The position numbers and the translations under genes were made by a program. The notes below the pieces were generated by a model that was given only the letters and a program-made list of their open reading frames with translations, was not told the origin of the DNA and did not search any database. DNA of 43,933 nt, from positions 1 through 43,933 of the forward strand of contig CAYMUR010000035.1 of NCBI GenBank assembly GCA_964393615.1. Direction: 5' to 3'. Shown piece after piece: positions 1 to 7,775 of this stretch (its first letter is position 1; the number at the start of each line of letters is the position of its first letter). Origin of the DNA: CAYMUR01 sp964393615. Lineage in GTDB: Bacteria; Planctomycetota; Planctomycetia; Pirellulales; Pirellulaceae.

Positions 1-201
1 ACTAATAATTCGACGAGTGTGAAAGCGGTTCGAATGGGTCGTGACATCAGGCTCTCACCGAATGGGTTGACACCTTTGAATGAATATGTCTGTTTCGATC
101 ATAGGGTGCCAGGGAACCCACAACAAGGCATTGGAATAGGTAGAGTTGTTTTCGCCGTTTCTGAGTAGTCAGTGGGTGATAGGTTGAGAGGTAATTTCCG
201 G

Positions 202-1617
202 TTACATCCTGCGCGGACTGTTTATAGAGATTCCCACTGCCAGGCATCCAATCACCATCAGAATAACCGTTGTTGGCTCCGGCACACCCAATGGTTGTTT
301 CCCATAACCCTCGGTAAAATTCGTGGCCAAGATGTTGAAGTCGGTGATATTGACTTCGCCGTCCGCGTCGAAATCTGCCGTCAACCAATTATTGTGGGGT
401 CCATTCTGGCCTTCTGGATCAAAATTAGTAGCCAGTATGTGAAAGTCGGAGATGTCAACATCTTTATCACCATTCGCATCACCAGCCAGGGCTTGGAAAG
501 CATTAAGTTTGACGTCCATGGCCCCTACCTCAACTTCGTAGAACTTACCAGTACCTATATGCTGACCCTGGATACTGTCGAATTGTCCGTTGACATTGAA
601 TCCAGTCACAATCACAAAAAAATCCCCGTTCTCGCCAGGGCTGCTGCCAACCTTTGGAGAGAAATTGAACTCGTTGTTAATGGAAAGGATTCCACCTAGT
701 TCAATGGTATGGGCGACGACTTGACCATGACCGTTACCAGGACCTCCCTGCCCAGCGATACCGACCTTCAGTCCAGCATAATCTTCTCCAATGTTTAGAT
801 CATGGTCCATCGTTAGTCGGTCGGTAGAGAGAACGTTCAAGAATGCTGTGGGTTCATTGTCAACATGTTGTGCACTTAGCGACACGTTGAAAAAATCGAT
901 ATTTCCATTCGAACTGTGGCAACACATTACTTCGAGTTCTGTATGCAGTGTGTCTGTGTGAGAGCCATTGTTATGCAGTTTTTTGTCGTTGTCCGAGTCT
1001 GGACGTAACGCCTTGGTATAGCCGCAGATAGGAAGTCCAATACATGGTACTGTAATTCCTAAATCATAATTGAGTGCTGTACCTGGAGACTTTTCGTGCA
1101 AATCTGGATGCGGGGTAAAAAGGTGTTGGACAAAACCATGAGCATCCAGAGAGGAATCGAGTGGGGGTAGAATTGTAGGAATATCAGATTCGATCGTTAT
1201 GGAGAACTTCCATGCATCTGACGGTCCGGTGTTGGTGTTGATCTTCGCCGTTCCTGAAAGAACAGCAGGAAGATCATCTTCGAACTCACTGATATCGTTG
1301 CTCTGTTTCAACAGCAATTCAAATGACGTTTCCGTTGCCGAGATACTAAGGGTTGGTGAACTGTTTCCTGCACTGTAGAGCGGGTGATCATCCGATTGGT
1401 CAGCAATCCCTCCAAAGATTTGTGCCAGGGTCATGGCCGCTCCTGCAAATTCTGCCGTTTTGATTACACCGTTGACTAGTAACGCTAGCGAAACTGGAGT
1501 CGCCTGCAACTGGCAAGGCATCAATAAAGAAAAAATAAACGTTATCGCGACTGACCAACGTCGAAACGTATGACAGGGCTTATGTCGATCGTCGATTTTA
1601 GGACGTATCGAAGCCAT
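202..1617 (-). CDS. PEP-CTERM sorted protein with dockerin-like repeats
   Basis: Exported protein of 471 residues with no recognisable enzyme domain. Residues about 22-41 are a hydrophobic signal segment after a basic N-terminus. Residues 378-434 hold two EF-hand-like repeats, GDANGDKDVDISDF and ADFDADGEVNITDF, each followed by ILATNF; this is the type I dockerin calcium-binding pattern. The C-terminus is VPEPTT (445-450), a hydrophobic segment and an Arg-rich end, the PEP-CTERM signal cleaved by exosortase. The ATG has a strong GGAGGAG ribosome site a few bases upstream. It is third in a same-strand series with the genes at 1826-3064 and 3133-6660. The middle (about 80-370) looks like a beta-rich surface domain, which I infer only from composition. 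Sorting is confident; the molecular role is unknown. Confidence 0.85.
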   Translation of the reverse strand: MASIRPKIDDRHKPCHTFRRWSVAITFIFSLLMPCQLQATPVSLALLVNGVIKTAEFAGAAMTLAQIFGGIADQSDDHPLYSAGNSSPTLSISATETSFELLLKQSNDISEFEDDLPAVLSGTAKINTNTGPSDAWKFSITIESDIPTILPPLDSSLDAHGFVQHLFTPHPDLHEKSPGTALNYDLGITVPCIGLPICGYTKALRPDSDNDKKLHNNGSHTDTLHTELEVMCCHSSNGNIDFFNVSLSAQHVDNEPTAFLNVLSTDRLTMDHDLNIGEDYAGLKVGIAGQGGPGNGHGQVVAHTIELGGILSINNEFNFSPKVGSSPGENGDFFVIVTGFNVNGQFDSIQGQHIGTGKFYEVEVGAMDVKLNAFQALAGDANGDKDVDISDFHILATNFDPEGQNGPHNNWLTADFDADGEVNITDFNILATNFTEGYGKQPLGVPEPTTVILMVIGCLAVGISINSPRRM

Positions 1618-1678
1618 GATCTCCTCCAGCGGTAAATGTGATTGTACAGTCCACGCCGATCGTACACTCTATTATATC

Positions 1679-1694
1679 TGGCATGCGTCTTGCA
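1679..1694 (+). promoter_or_regulatory. sigma-54-type -24/-12 promoter-like site, antisense orientation
   Basis: TGGCATGCGTCTTGCA matches the sigma-54 consensus TGGCAC-N5-TTGCA at all but one defined position, with the GG and GC dinucleotides ten bases apart as required. It points rightwards, against both flanking minus-strand PEP-CTERM genes, so a transcript starting near 1705 would be antisense to the gene at 1826-3064. No convincing plus-strand gene follows. It may be chance. Confidence 0.35.
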
Positions 1695-1825
1695 CTCCAG
1701 CAAAAACGTCAGCACGCGAAGCGAATTATAGTCTAACGTCAAATAATAGAGGTGCCACGTTGGCATTGGCTTCGGCAGACATAGATAGGCTGTTTGCAGA
1801 ATGGAATCATTTACTGGGCTAACGT

Positions 1826-3064
1826 TTAGTATTGTTTGCGCCCCAAAGTATGCATGGCGAGTAAGGATCCTAAAATCCATAACTCACAACCGATTGGTTC
1901 GGGAACAGCGGTGACGTTGTGGCTTGCGGAGTGCATTGAAGCAAAGGAAGTGGCTACCGAGTTTTGACCAGGCGAGATGATTCCACCAGAATTGTAGACA
2001 TTTCCACCAATGGTTCCATTTCCTGACACTATCCCTTGTTGCATGTGTACTACGCCCCCATCGAATACCAAGTCGTTTTGAATAGCGATGATGCCATTTC
2101 CGGTTTTGGTGAGCGTGTTTCCCATTAGATTGAGTACGTTATTGAAGACAAGGTTTGCTCCACTTGCCACGTCGACGATGGTGTCCTGTAACAGATTAAC
2201 GGGCAACTGAAACTCGTGATTTCCTTGCAGGGTAGCAATGCCCGTTGCAACGGTTTCAGACGACGTGCCTGGCAGGATATTTAAATTACCGGCACCCGCA
2301 ACAATATAGCTGTTGATGTTGTCAAATGTAATTTGTTTCACCGTGAGCGGCAAGTCAGCAACGATTGTTCGTGGAGTTGTAATGGTGGAACCAAAGATAG
2401 CCATTGCCTCACTTACGATTGGACTTGTACCTGTCCAGTTGTCATCCACAAACCAATCACCGGTGGCATCGACGTTCCAACTGCTTTCCCAGGGGAATGA
2501 GCCGGTGACCCGAACGGTGACGTCCCCATAATCGCTAACAGACAAGGGCTGTCCTAGACTGTCCACGACTTGAGAGTCGTTAAAAGTCACTGGTACACTC
2601 ACACGGTGAACAGTCAACAAATAATCCCCAGGAGTGGTTGGGGCAGTGAGCTGGAATGTTCCCGCATCTGTGGCAGGCGGGATGCCCACACCAAATGTAC
2701 CTGCCGATACGGTGTTGTTTCCGGCGGTGGAATCGAGGAGCGTATCAATGACCAAGGGAAAACTGTTGTTGTTATTGACCCAATTGTTCAATACTAGCTC
2801 TCCAACAGAATGATCTGAGTTGGAGAAATTAAGCGTGTAACCGATCGAGTTAACATTTTCATCGGCTTCTGGTTGTATGGTTGTGGTAAAGGTCACTAAT
2901 TCTGACGGATTAACTTCGACAATCGTATTCGATCCTTCCATATAGGTTGTTCTGCCGAGGGAGGTCATGTTGATTTCGATTCCCCGAGAAATTGCAGGCA
3001 GGATAGATGATGCGATTAGCGCAAAAACCTGTGTGAACTTCAAAATGGTCTGGCTGGAGAACAT
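1826..3064 (-). CDS. PEP-CTERM protein with cohesin-like domain and PATR-like repeats
   Basis: Exported protein of 412 residues. Residues 1-27 form a signal peptide. Residues about 31-188 resemble the cohesin-like module at about 735-878 of the protease encoded just upstream; shared landmarks are G/AELxLxNW, AGxFG and GxFxLT. Residues about 195-370 are a parallel-beta-type region ending in GTIGGNVYNSGGIISPGQ, the pattern of passenger-associated transport repeats (PATR) found in autotransporter-like proteins. The C-terminus has VPEP (387-390), a hydrophobic stretch and GRKQY, a slightly unusual PEP-CTERM tail with few arginines. A GAAGG ribosome site precedes the ATG. The stop of the protease gene lies 68 bases upstream, so co-transcription is likely. 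A structural or binding role at the surface is inferred. Confidence 0.82.
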   Translation of the reverse strand: MFSSQTILKFTQVFALIASSILPAISRGIEINMTSLGRTTYMEGSNTIVEVNPSELVTFTTTIQPEADENVNSIGYTLNFSNSDHSVGELVLNNWVNNNNSFPLVIDTLLDSTAGNNTVSAGTFGVGIPPATDAGTFQLTAPTTPGDYLLTVHRVSVPVTFNDSQVVDSLGQPLSVSDYGDVTVRVTGSFPWESSWNVDATGDWFVDDNWTGTSPIVSEAMAIFGSTITTPRTIVADLPLTVKQITFDNINSYIVAGAGNLNILPGTSSETVATGIATLQGNHEFQLPVNLLQDTIVDVASGANLVFNNVLNLMGNTLTKTGNGIIAIQNDLVFDGGVVHMQQGIVSGNGTIGGNVYNSGGIISPGQNSVATSFASMHSASHNVTAVPEPIGCELWILGSLLAMHTLGRKQY

Positions 3065-3132
3065 AATGCCTTCGTATCCCGACTTGGCAATTTTTAACCA
3101 AATGACACAGATTATTGTCTGCAGCTGCCGGT

Positions 3133-6100
3133 TTAATTCTCGGAAATCTGTGCCCAGACAAGTGTGTCCACAACTTCATCGTGCAAACGAGTTGTCAAGG
3201 TTTCACGTGCAGTCTGGCAATCGCGACGATCAAGATCTGCAAAAATCTGCGTATGGGCAACTCCGATGAGGGATTCTGGATTCTGTGGGAGGTGTTGCCA
3301 ATCATTGGTGGCCTCATGCTGCCAGGATTGTCTTTGCATATTTGTTTCGACTGGATTCCTCTCCATCGAGTCGGCTGTCATTCGCTGATCATCCAGCAAC
3401 GTATTTGCCGGAATGTCTATAGGAGGTTCTATCACATTATTTACAGGATAGTTGACAGATGTGTGAAAGTTGTTGACAAAAATTGCAAAATCAGCGATTC
3501 CAACGCCACCATCACCGTTTAAATTCACGTATTCTGGAGCAGACGGACTGTTAAACCATTGTACCAGCGTTGAAAAATCAGCGATTCCAACACCGCCGTC
3601 ACCGTTCCAGTCGCCTGTGAGCTTGTAGAAGCGGTTGTCACTGTCACCGGTGAAGATGAACTTATTTTCCATCGGGATGTCCATACTGGTAATCGTATCA
3701 TTGATAACGAGTTGATAAACTCCATCGGGCAGGTTCTGATTGATATGTTGGGACGGCGGTCCCGTGAAAGTAACGGTGAGCACATTACCTTTTAAGTCGA
3801 ATTGTGTATTGTCTAAGGGAATGGTTGTCTCGGTAGCAGTATTTGCATCGACCCCTAAATTCGTAAGTACCAAATCGGTGACTGCAACCGGGTCAATCTC
3901 GGTATTGAATGTGATTTCCAGATTAAACAAGCCGCTCCGTTGTTGTGACCATGTTGTGGGGGTGGAACTTGGTGGGTCGGTAAAACCAACGTTCCATGCA
4001 ACATTTGTTACTTCTGGTACAACGCCGACTCGAATTGATTGTTCGCTACCGTCCAGCAGTGGGATAACGTTCGTTGATGTCCCTGTAAATTCCGTACGGT
4101 CACCCGTGCCGCCGGCATAGGCCAACGCGGATAAATTGAATGTTGAACCTGGCACGGCGGCTGGAGAAACCGTCAAAGCGAAACTACCCAGTACGGTAGG
4201 TACCACGTTACCGAAGGAACCAGCAGCGACCGATTCGTCCAAATCCGTGGTTGCCAGTGTAGAATCCAGTGCAAAATTCCACGTCGTGTCGGTGGTCCAG
4301 TTATCCAGCATGAGTTCAGCGGGCCCCGTACTGGAATTGTGAAAATTCAACTGAAAAGCACTAATGTCTTCTGGTGAACCAACGGCCGAAATAGTGACAG
4401 GAATGGTTTCGCCTGGTGAGGCTGTAAAACTATTGGGTGTACTATATTGGATCGTGACACCATCAATGATCTGTGTGCCAAAATTGATGTTCTCGACCAT
4501 TGCGTCAGGATTGAGAGCAATATTCCATGCATCACTGACCGGAAATGTCGGCGCGTAATATTCCTTTGGAATATATCGAACGGTGTAATTCTCGGCCGGC
4601 AACTCGACGAATGAGAATTCGCCATGGTTATTGGTGAGAGTAAATGGTTCGTTGGCATCCAGTTCACCGTCATTGTCGGTGTCCAGATAGAGTTGCCATC
4701 CTTCGAGTCCAGCTTCATTCGTTCCTTTTTGTCCGTCTCCGTCAACGTCAAGCCATTGAACGCCGTGAATTTCTCCCAGTCCATTGCCAACCAAATTGTG
4801 ATTGCCAAAGTTTATATTGTGAATCACTTCATTGAGTCCAAGTGTCACCGAGTGTGTTCCGGCTGACGGTTGTGTATCTCCCAGGATATCATCAATCCAG
4901 CTTTTAAAATTAGCGGTTCGCGTATAGAGTCCTGGCGAGTTTGGTTGAGCACAACCGACTCCCCAACTGACAACCCCAGCATGGAGTAAGCCACCTTGGC
5001 CGTCGCTAACCATCATTGGTCCGCCGCTGTCGCCCTGGCAGGAGTCCAGACCACCTTCGAGAACGCCTGCAGCGATCATATTGTCGGTAACACCACCTCC
5101 GACTGCGATGTCCGCCTCGGCATTGGAAACAATTGGTATCACGATTTCCTGTAAAATATCGGAATCAGGTCCATCTTCGTAAATTGCTCCCCATCCAGTG
5201 ATGGTTGCATTGACACCCGGTAGGAAGAGAGGGTCTTCCTGGTTAGGAGCAGCTATAGCGATAGGTGTCGAGTTGGCAGAGGAAGTCAAGTGAAATAGAG
5301 CAATGTCCGAATCAAGAGACTCCGGATCATAGTCAGGATGAGAGATAATTTGGTCGATTTCAATCGTTTCGCCTTGTGACGTATCGCTGATGTCATGAGG
5401 CCCGATTTGTAGTTGTATGTCAGCTGGCTGTTCAAATTCCACACAATGTGCAGCAGTGACAACCCATTCTGTGGCAATTAACGCTCCGCCGCAGAAGTGA
5501 TCGCCATAATTGTCCTGTACCGATACCATCCAGGGGTATTCACCGGCATTAGCGTCCTGTCCCCCCACGATCCGTGTCTGCTTTCCACCGACGATCCATG
5601 CGTCTAGGGAGTTAGCGGTATTTTCATTGTTAGTTAAGTTTGTTTGCAGCGTGCTAATGTTCGGATAGGTTTGTTCGTAACCAACGGGAACGACTTCGGC
5701 AACGGTGAAAACGCCGGAAGGTAAATTGGAAAACAGGTAAGAACCCGTTTCGTCTTGTGGAGTGTCTGTATGATCGGCACTGGTTACAGTACTCAGTTCA
5801 TTAGTGTCGAGTGTACCATTGTTATTTTGATCGAGAAAAATAGTCACACCCGCTAACCCGGGCTCATCGGTATCCCAGTTGCCATTTCCATCTAAATCAT
5901 TCCACTTTGTTCCGTGAATCTCACCTTCGTAAACAGCCTGCTGATGCGGTCGGATGGCCACTCCAGCTAATCCGGCAAAATCGTTACCTTCGGTCACCGT
6001 AATGTCGATGGTTCCTTCCGAGGATGCCACGATAGATTTTGCGTACGAAGTGAAATTGCGAGTGCTGTCCCCTGACTGGTCATTAACGAACAGTTCGTGT

Positions 6101-6660
6101 CCCGATCCGACCTGTTGGAAGGACAATGGTACTCCATCCCCGGCAATGGTTACATTGCTATCAATCCCAGTCGTATCCAATCCTAAGACGTAGATTTCAA
6201 ATTCTTCCAACGGTTCAAGATCACTGAATTGCAAGAAAATATCACCCCCACTGCTGTAGAGGTTTCCGCCAATTTCTGTCAATACATTAGGATGTTGGGG
6301 AATGTTGGTTGGTTCGCCAAAATCGTTCAAAACCGGATTGTCACTGGTGATTTCCAAGTCGTAAGGTGTCGTGTGTCCCGTCTCATCAAAAAGATCTGTC
6401 AGTAGCAAGTTGGAACCATCGGTGAAGTTCCAGTTGGAAGGAGAGATATCGTCAAAGTCAGATCCAAAATCAACGCCGATCAACTCGCCTGGTGTCGGGT
6501 CGACGTCATCCACAATGGGCAATCCAGTGGTGTCGAGTACGATGCGAGATTCGAGTGTTTCCATCTGAAATCTGCGGCGTTTGAGCTGTGATAACCTGTG
6601 GGCACACGTTGAGGAATGCTTGAGTTTATTGAGGGACGGCACCTTGGTTAGCAAAGCCAT
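3133..6660 (-). CDS. secreted trypsin-like serine protease with SdrD-B, cohesin-like and dockerin-like modules
   Basis: A multidomain exported protease of 1175 residues. The N-terminus has METLESRIVLD (33-43), a LEPR-XLL-like motif typical of planctomycete exported giants. SdrD-B-like domains lie at about 246-335 and 628-727. Between them is a complete S1 trypsin domain (364-594): activation site R363/IVGG, catalytic H405 (TAAHC), D452 (DIAL) and S545 (GDSGGP). D539, six residues before the serine, predicts cleavage after Arg or Lys. Residues about 735-878 are cohesin-like and resemble the next gene's product. Two dockerin-like repeats, each containing NGDGGVGIADF, lie at about 1017-1065. There is no PEP-CTERM tail; the last 100 residues are polar. 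The ATG has AAGGA upstream. The enzyme class is clear; substrate and assembly partners are not. Confidence 0.9.
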   Translation of the reverse strand: MALLTKVPSLNKLKHSSTCAHRLSQLKRRRFQMETLESRIVLDTTGLPIVDDVDPTPGELIGVDFGSDFDDISPSNWNFTDGSNLLLTDLFDETGHTTPYDLEITSDNPVLNDFGEPTNIPQHPNVLTEIGGNLYSSGGDIFLQFSDLEPLEEFEIYVLGLDTTGIDSNVTIAGDGVPLSFQQVGSGHELFVNDQSGDSTRNFTSYAKSIVASSEGTIDITVTEGNDFAGLAGVAIRPHQQAVYEGEIHGTKWNDLDGNGNWDTDEPGLAGVTIFLDQNNNGTLDTNELSTVTSADHTDTPQDETGSYLFSNLPSGVFTVAEVVPVGYEQTYPNISTLQTNLTNNENTANSLDAWIVGGKQTRIVGGQDANAGEYPWMVSVQDNYGDHFCGGALIATEWVVTAAHCVEFEQPADIQLQIGPHDISDTSQGETIEIDQIISHPDYDPESLDSDIALFHLTSSANSTPIAIAAPNQEDPLFLPGVNATITGWGAIYEDGPDSDILQEIVIPIVSNAEADIAVGGGVTDNMIAAGVLEGGLDSCQGDSGGPMMVSDGQGGLLHAGVVSWGVGCAQPNSPGLYTRTANFKSWIDDILGDTQPSAGTHSVTLGLNEVIHNINFGNHNLVGNGLGEIHGVQWLDVDGDGQKGTNEAGLEGWQLYLDTDNDGELDANEPFTLTNNHGEFSFVELPAENYTVRYIPKEYYAPTFPVSDAWNIALNPDAMVENINFGTQIIDGVTIQYSTPNSFTASPGETIPVTISAVGSPEDISAFQLNFHNSSTGPAELMLDNWTTDTTWNFALDSTLATTDLDESVAAGSFGNVVPTVLGSFALTVSPAAVPGSTFNLSALAYAGGTGDRTEFTGTSTNVIPLLDGSEQSIRVGVVPEVTNVAWNVGFTDPPSSTPTTWSQQRSGLFNLEITFNTEIDPVAVTDLVLTNLGVDANTATETTIPLDNTQFDLKGNVLTVTFTGPPSQHINQNLPDGVYQLVINDTITSMDIPMENKFIFTGDSDNRFYKLTGDWNGDGGVGIADFSTLVQWFNSPSAPEYVNLNGDGGVGIADFAIFVNNFHTSVNYPVNNVIEPPIDIPANTLLDDQRMTADSMERNPVETNMQRQSWQHEATNDWQHLPQNPESLIGVAHTQIFADLDRRDCQTARETLTTRLHDEVVDTLVWAQISEN

Positions 6661-6689
6661 TATTGATTCCTTATCCAGCGCTAAGCAAC

Positions 6690-6725
6690 AGGGAAAACTA
6701 TTTCAATAGGGAAAACTGTCTCAAT
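6690..6725. repeat. two-copy 18-bp tandem repeat in protease 5' leader
   Basis: Copies at 6690-6707 and 6708-6725 share AGGGAAAACT and TCAAT and differ at two positions. The repeat starts 30 bases upstream of the protease ATG, so it lies in the leader or over the promoter. It could be a paired operator or simple slippage. Confidence 0.6.
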
Positions 6726-7001
6726 TACTGTGACAGGTATGCTTGCTGATACGTGGTTGTCGAGTTTTGTACGTCATGTACCGTGCGACCCAAGAAACCA
6801 GAGACTTCTAATGTGTATGACATGACGCACGAATCGTAAGGAAATATGATAAGCGGTAACGTATTCTGACCGAGTGGATTCAGACGTAGATTTTACAGCC
6901 GACGAATTTAGACAATGGAACGTTCTTGGTTAAATTGATGGCATCTGGTAAACATTAAAAAAATAAGACACCAGCTATCGTTGTTTGATCCGTTTCTGTG
7001 C

Positions 7002-7007
7002 TACAAT
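7002..7007 (+). promoter_or_regulatory. candidate -10 box upstream of the ECF sigma gene
   Basis: TACAAT lies 123 bases before the sigma-factor start. The best upstream partner is TTGTTT at 6981-6986, giving a 15-base spacer, shorter than ideal. Weak support. Confidence 0.22.
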
Positions 7008-7129
7008 GATTTTTCGTTTGTTAGTGTGTCGAAAGATCGTTCTTAAATCGTGACAGTCTGAACACCCTACTAGTACGGTAAATTTGGACGAACCTTGCAC
7101 AAAAAATTAGAAAAAAATGAGTTTTCGGC

Positions 7130-7762
7130 ATGAATGCATTCTCTTCCGACTCCACCAATAGTATGCTGATTTTGCGTCTGCGCGATGCAGACGATCATGA
7201 GGCTTGGAGATCCTTTGTAGAACGTTATACACCTAGGATTTATGCCTGGTGCCGCCGGTTTCGCCTGCAGGAGTCTGATGCAGCTGATGTGGCTCAGAAT
7301 GTGCTAGTACGGATGGTCACAGTAATGCGTACATTTGATTACGAGCGTTCGCGAGGGACTTTTCGCGCATGGCTCAGGAAGGTGACGCAGAATGCTGTGA
7401 TGGACCTGATGCGTGAATGGGAACGGCAGGTTCAGGGGTCGGGCGATACGATGGAGATGAGATTTCTTTCCATGGTGAAAGATCCTCGTGTGGTGGATGA
7501 ACTTGCCGTTGCGTTTGAACAAGAGCAGAGGTTGGAATTGTTGGCCGAAGCAGAACAACGAGTTCAGCTGAGAGTCAAGCCACATACTTGGCAAGCCTAT
7601 GAATTAAGTGCGGTGAAGCAAATGCCATCATCCGTTGTAGCACAGCGGTTAAAGATACGTGTTTCGGATGTTTATGTTGCCAAGTCACGAGTGATCAAAT
7701 TGTTGCACCAGGAAGTAGCGAAACTCGCCCATATGTCATTTGGGAATACTGATATAGTTTGA
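7130..7762 (+). CDS. ECF-type RNA polymerase sigma-70 family factor
   Basis: Predicted extracytoplasmic-function sigma factor of 210 residues. Region 2 spans about residues 14-95: WRSFVERYTPRIYAWCRRF, then the DAADVAQNVLVRM core-binding helix, then FRAWLRKVTQNAVMDLMRE, the -10 recognition part. Region 4 (about 135-200) is a helix-turn-helix: WQAYELSAVKQMPSSVVAQ followed by RVSDVYVAKSRVIKLL. No extra C-terminal domain is seen. The gene ends 13 bases before a protein kinase that carries an anti-sigma-like zinc motif, the arrangement described for several planctomycete ECF groups linked to Ser/Thr kinases. The kinase is therefore its likely regulator. Targets are unknown; the adjacent kinase and DUF1559 genes are the first to consider. 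Confidence 0.88.
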   Translation: MNAFSSDSTNSMLILRLRDADDHEAWRSFVERYTPRIYAWCRRFRLQESDAADVAQNVLVRMVTVMRTFDYERSRGTFRAWLRKVTQNAVMDLMREWERQVQGSGDTMEMRFLSMVKDPRVVDELAVAFEQEQRLELLAEAEQRVQLRVKPHTWQAYELSAVKQMPSSVVAQRLKIRVSDVYVAKSRVIKLLHQEVAKLAHMSFGNTDIV

Positions 7763-7775
7763 ATCGGTCGCAATC

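Larger units (their letters stand above)
6661..7129. other. intergenic region between divergent operons
   Basis: This 469-base stretch separates the leftward protease gene from the rightward sigma-factor operon and must hold both promoters. It contains an 18-base imperfect tandem repeat next to the protease start and an AT-rich right half with one candidate -10 box. I see no gene in it. Confidence 0.6.

Noticed and set aside
172..699. 175-codon plus-strand frame over the first PEP-CTERM gene
   Set aside because: It is antisense to a protein with clear dockerin and PEP-CTERM motifs, and its own product shows no domain or signal.
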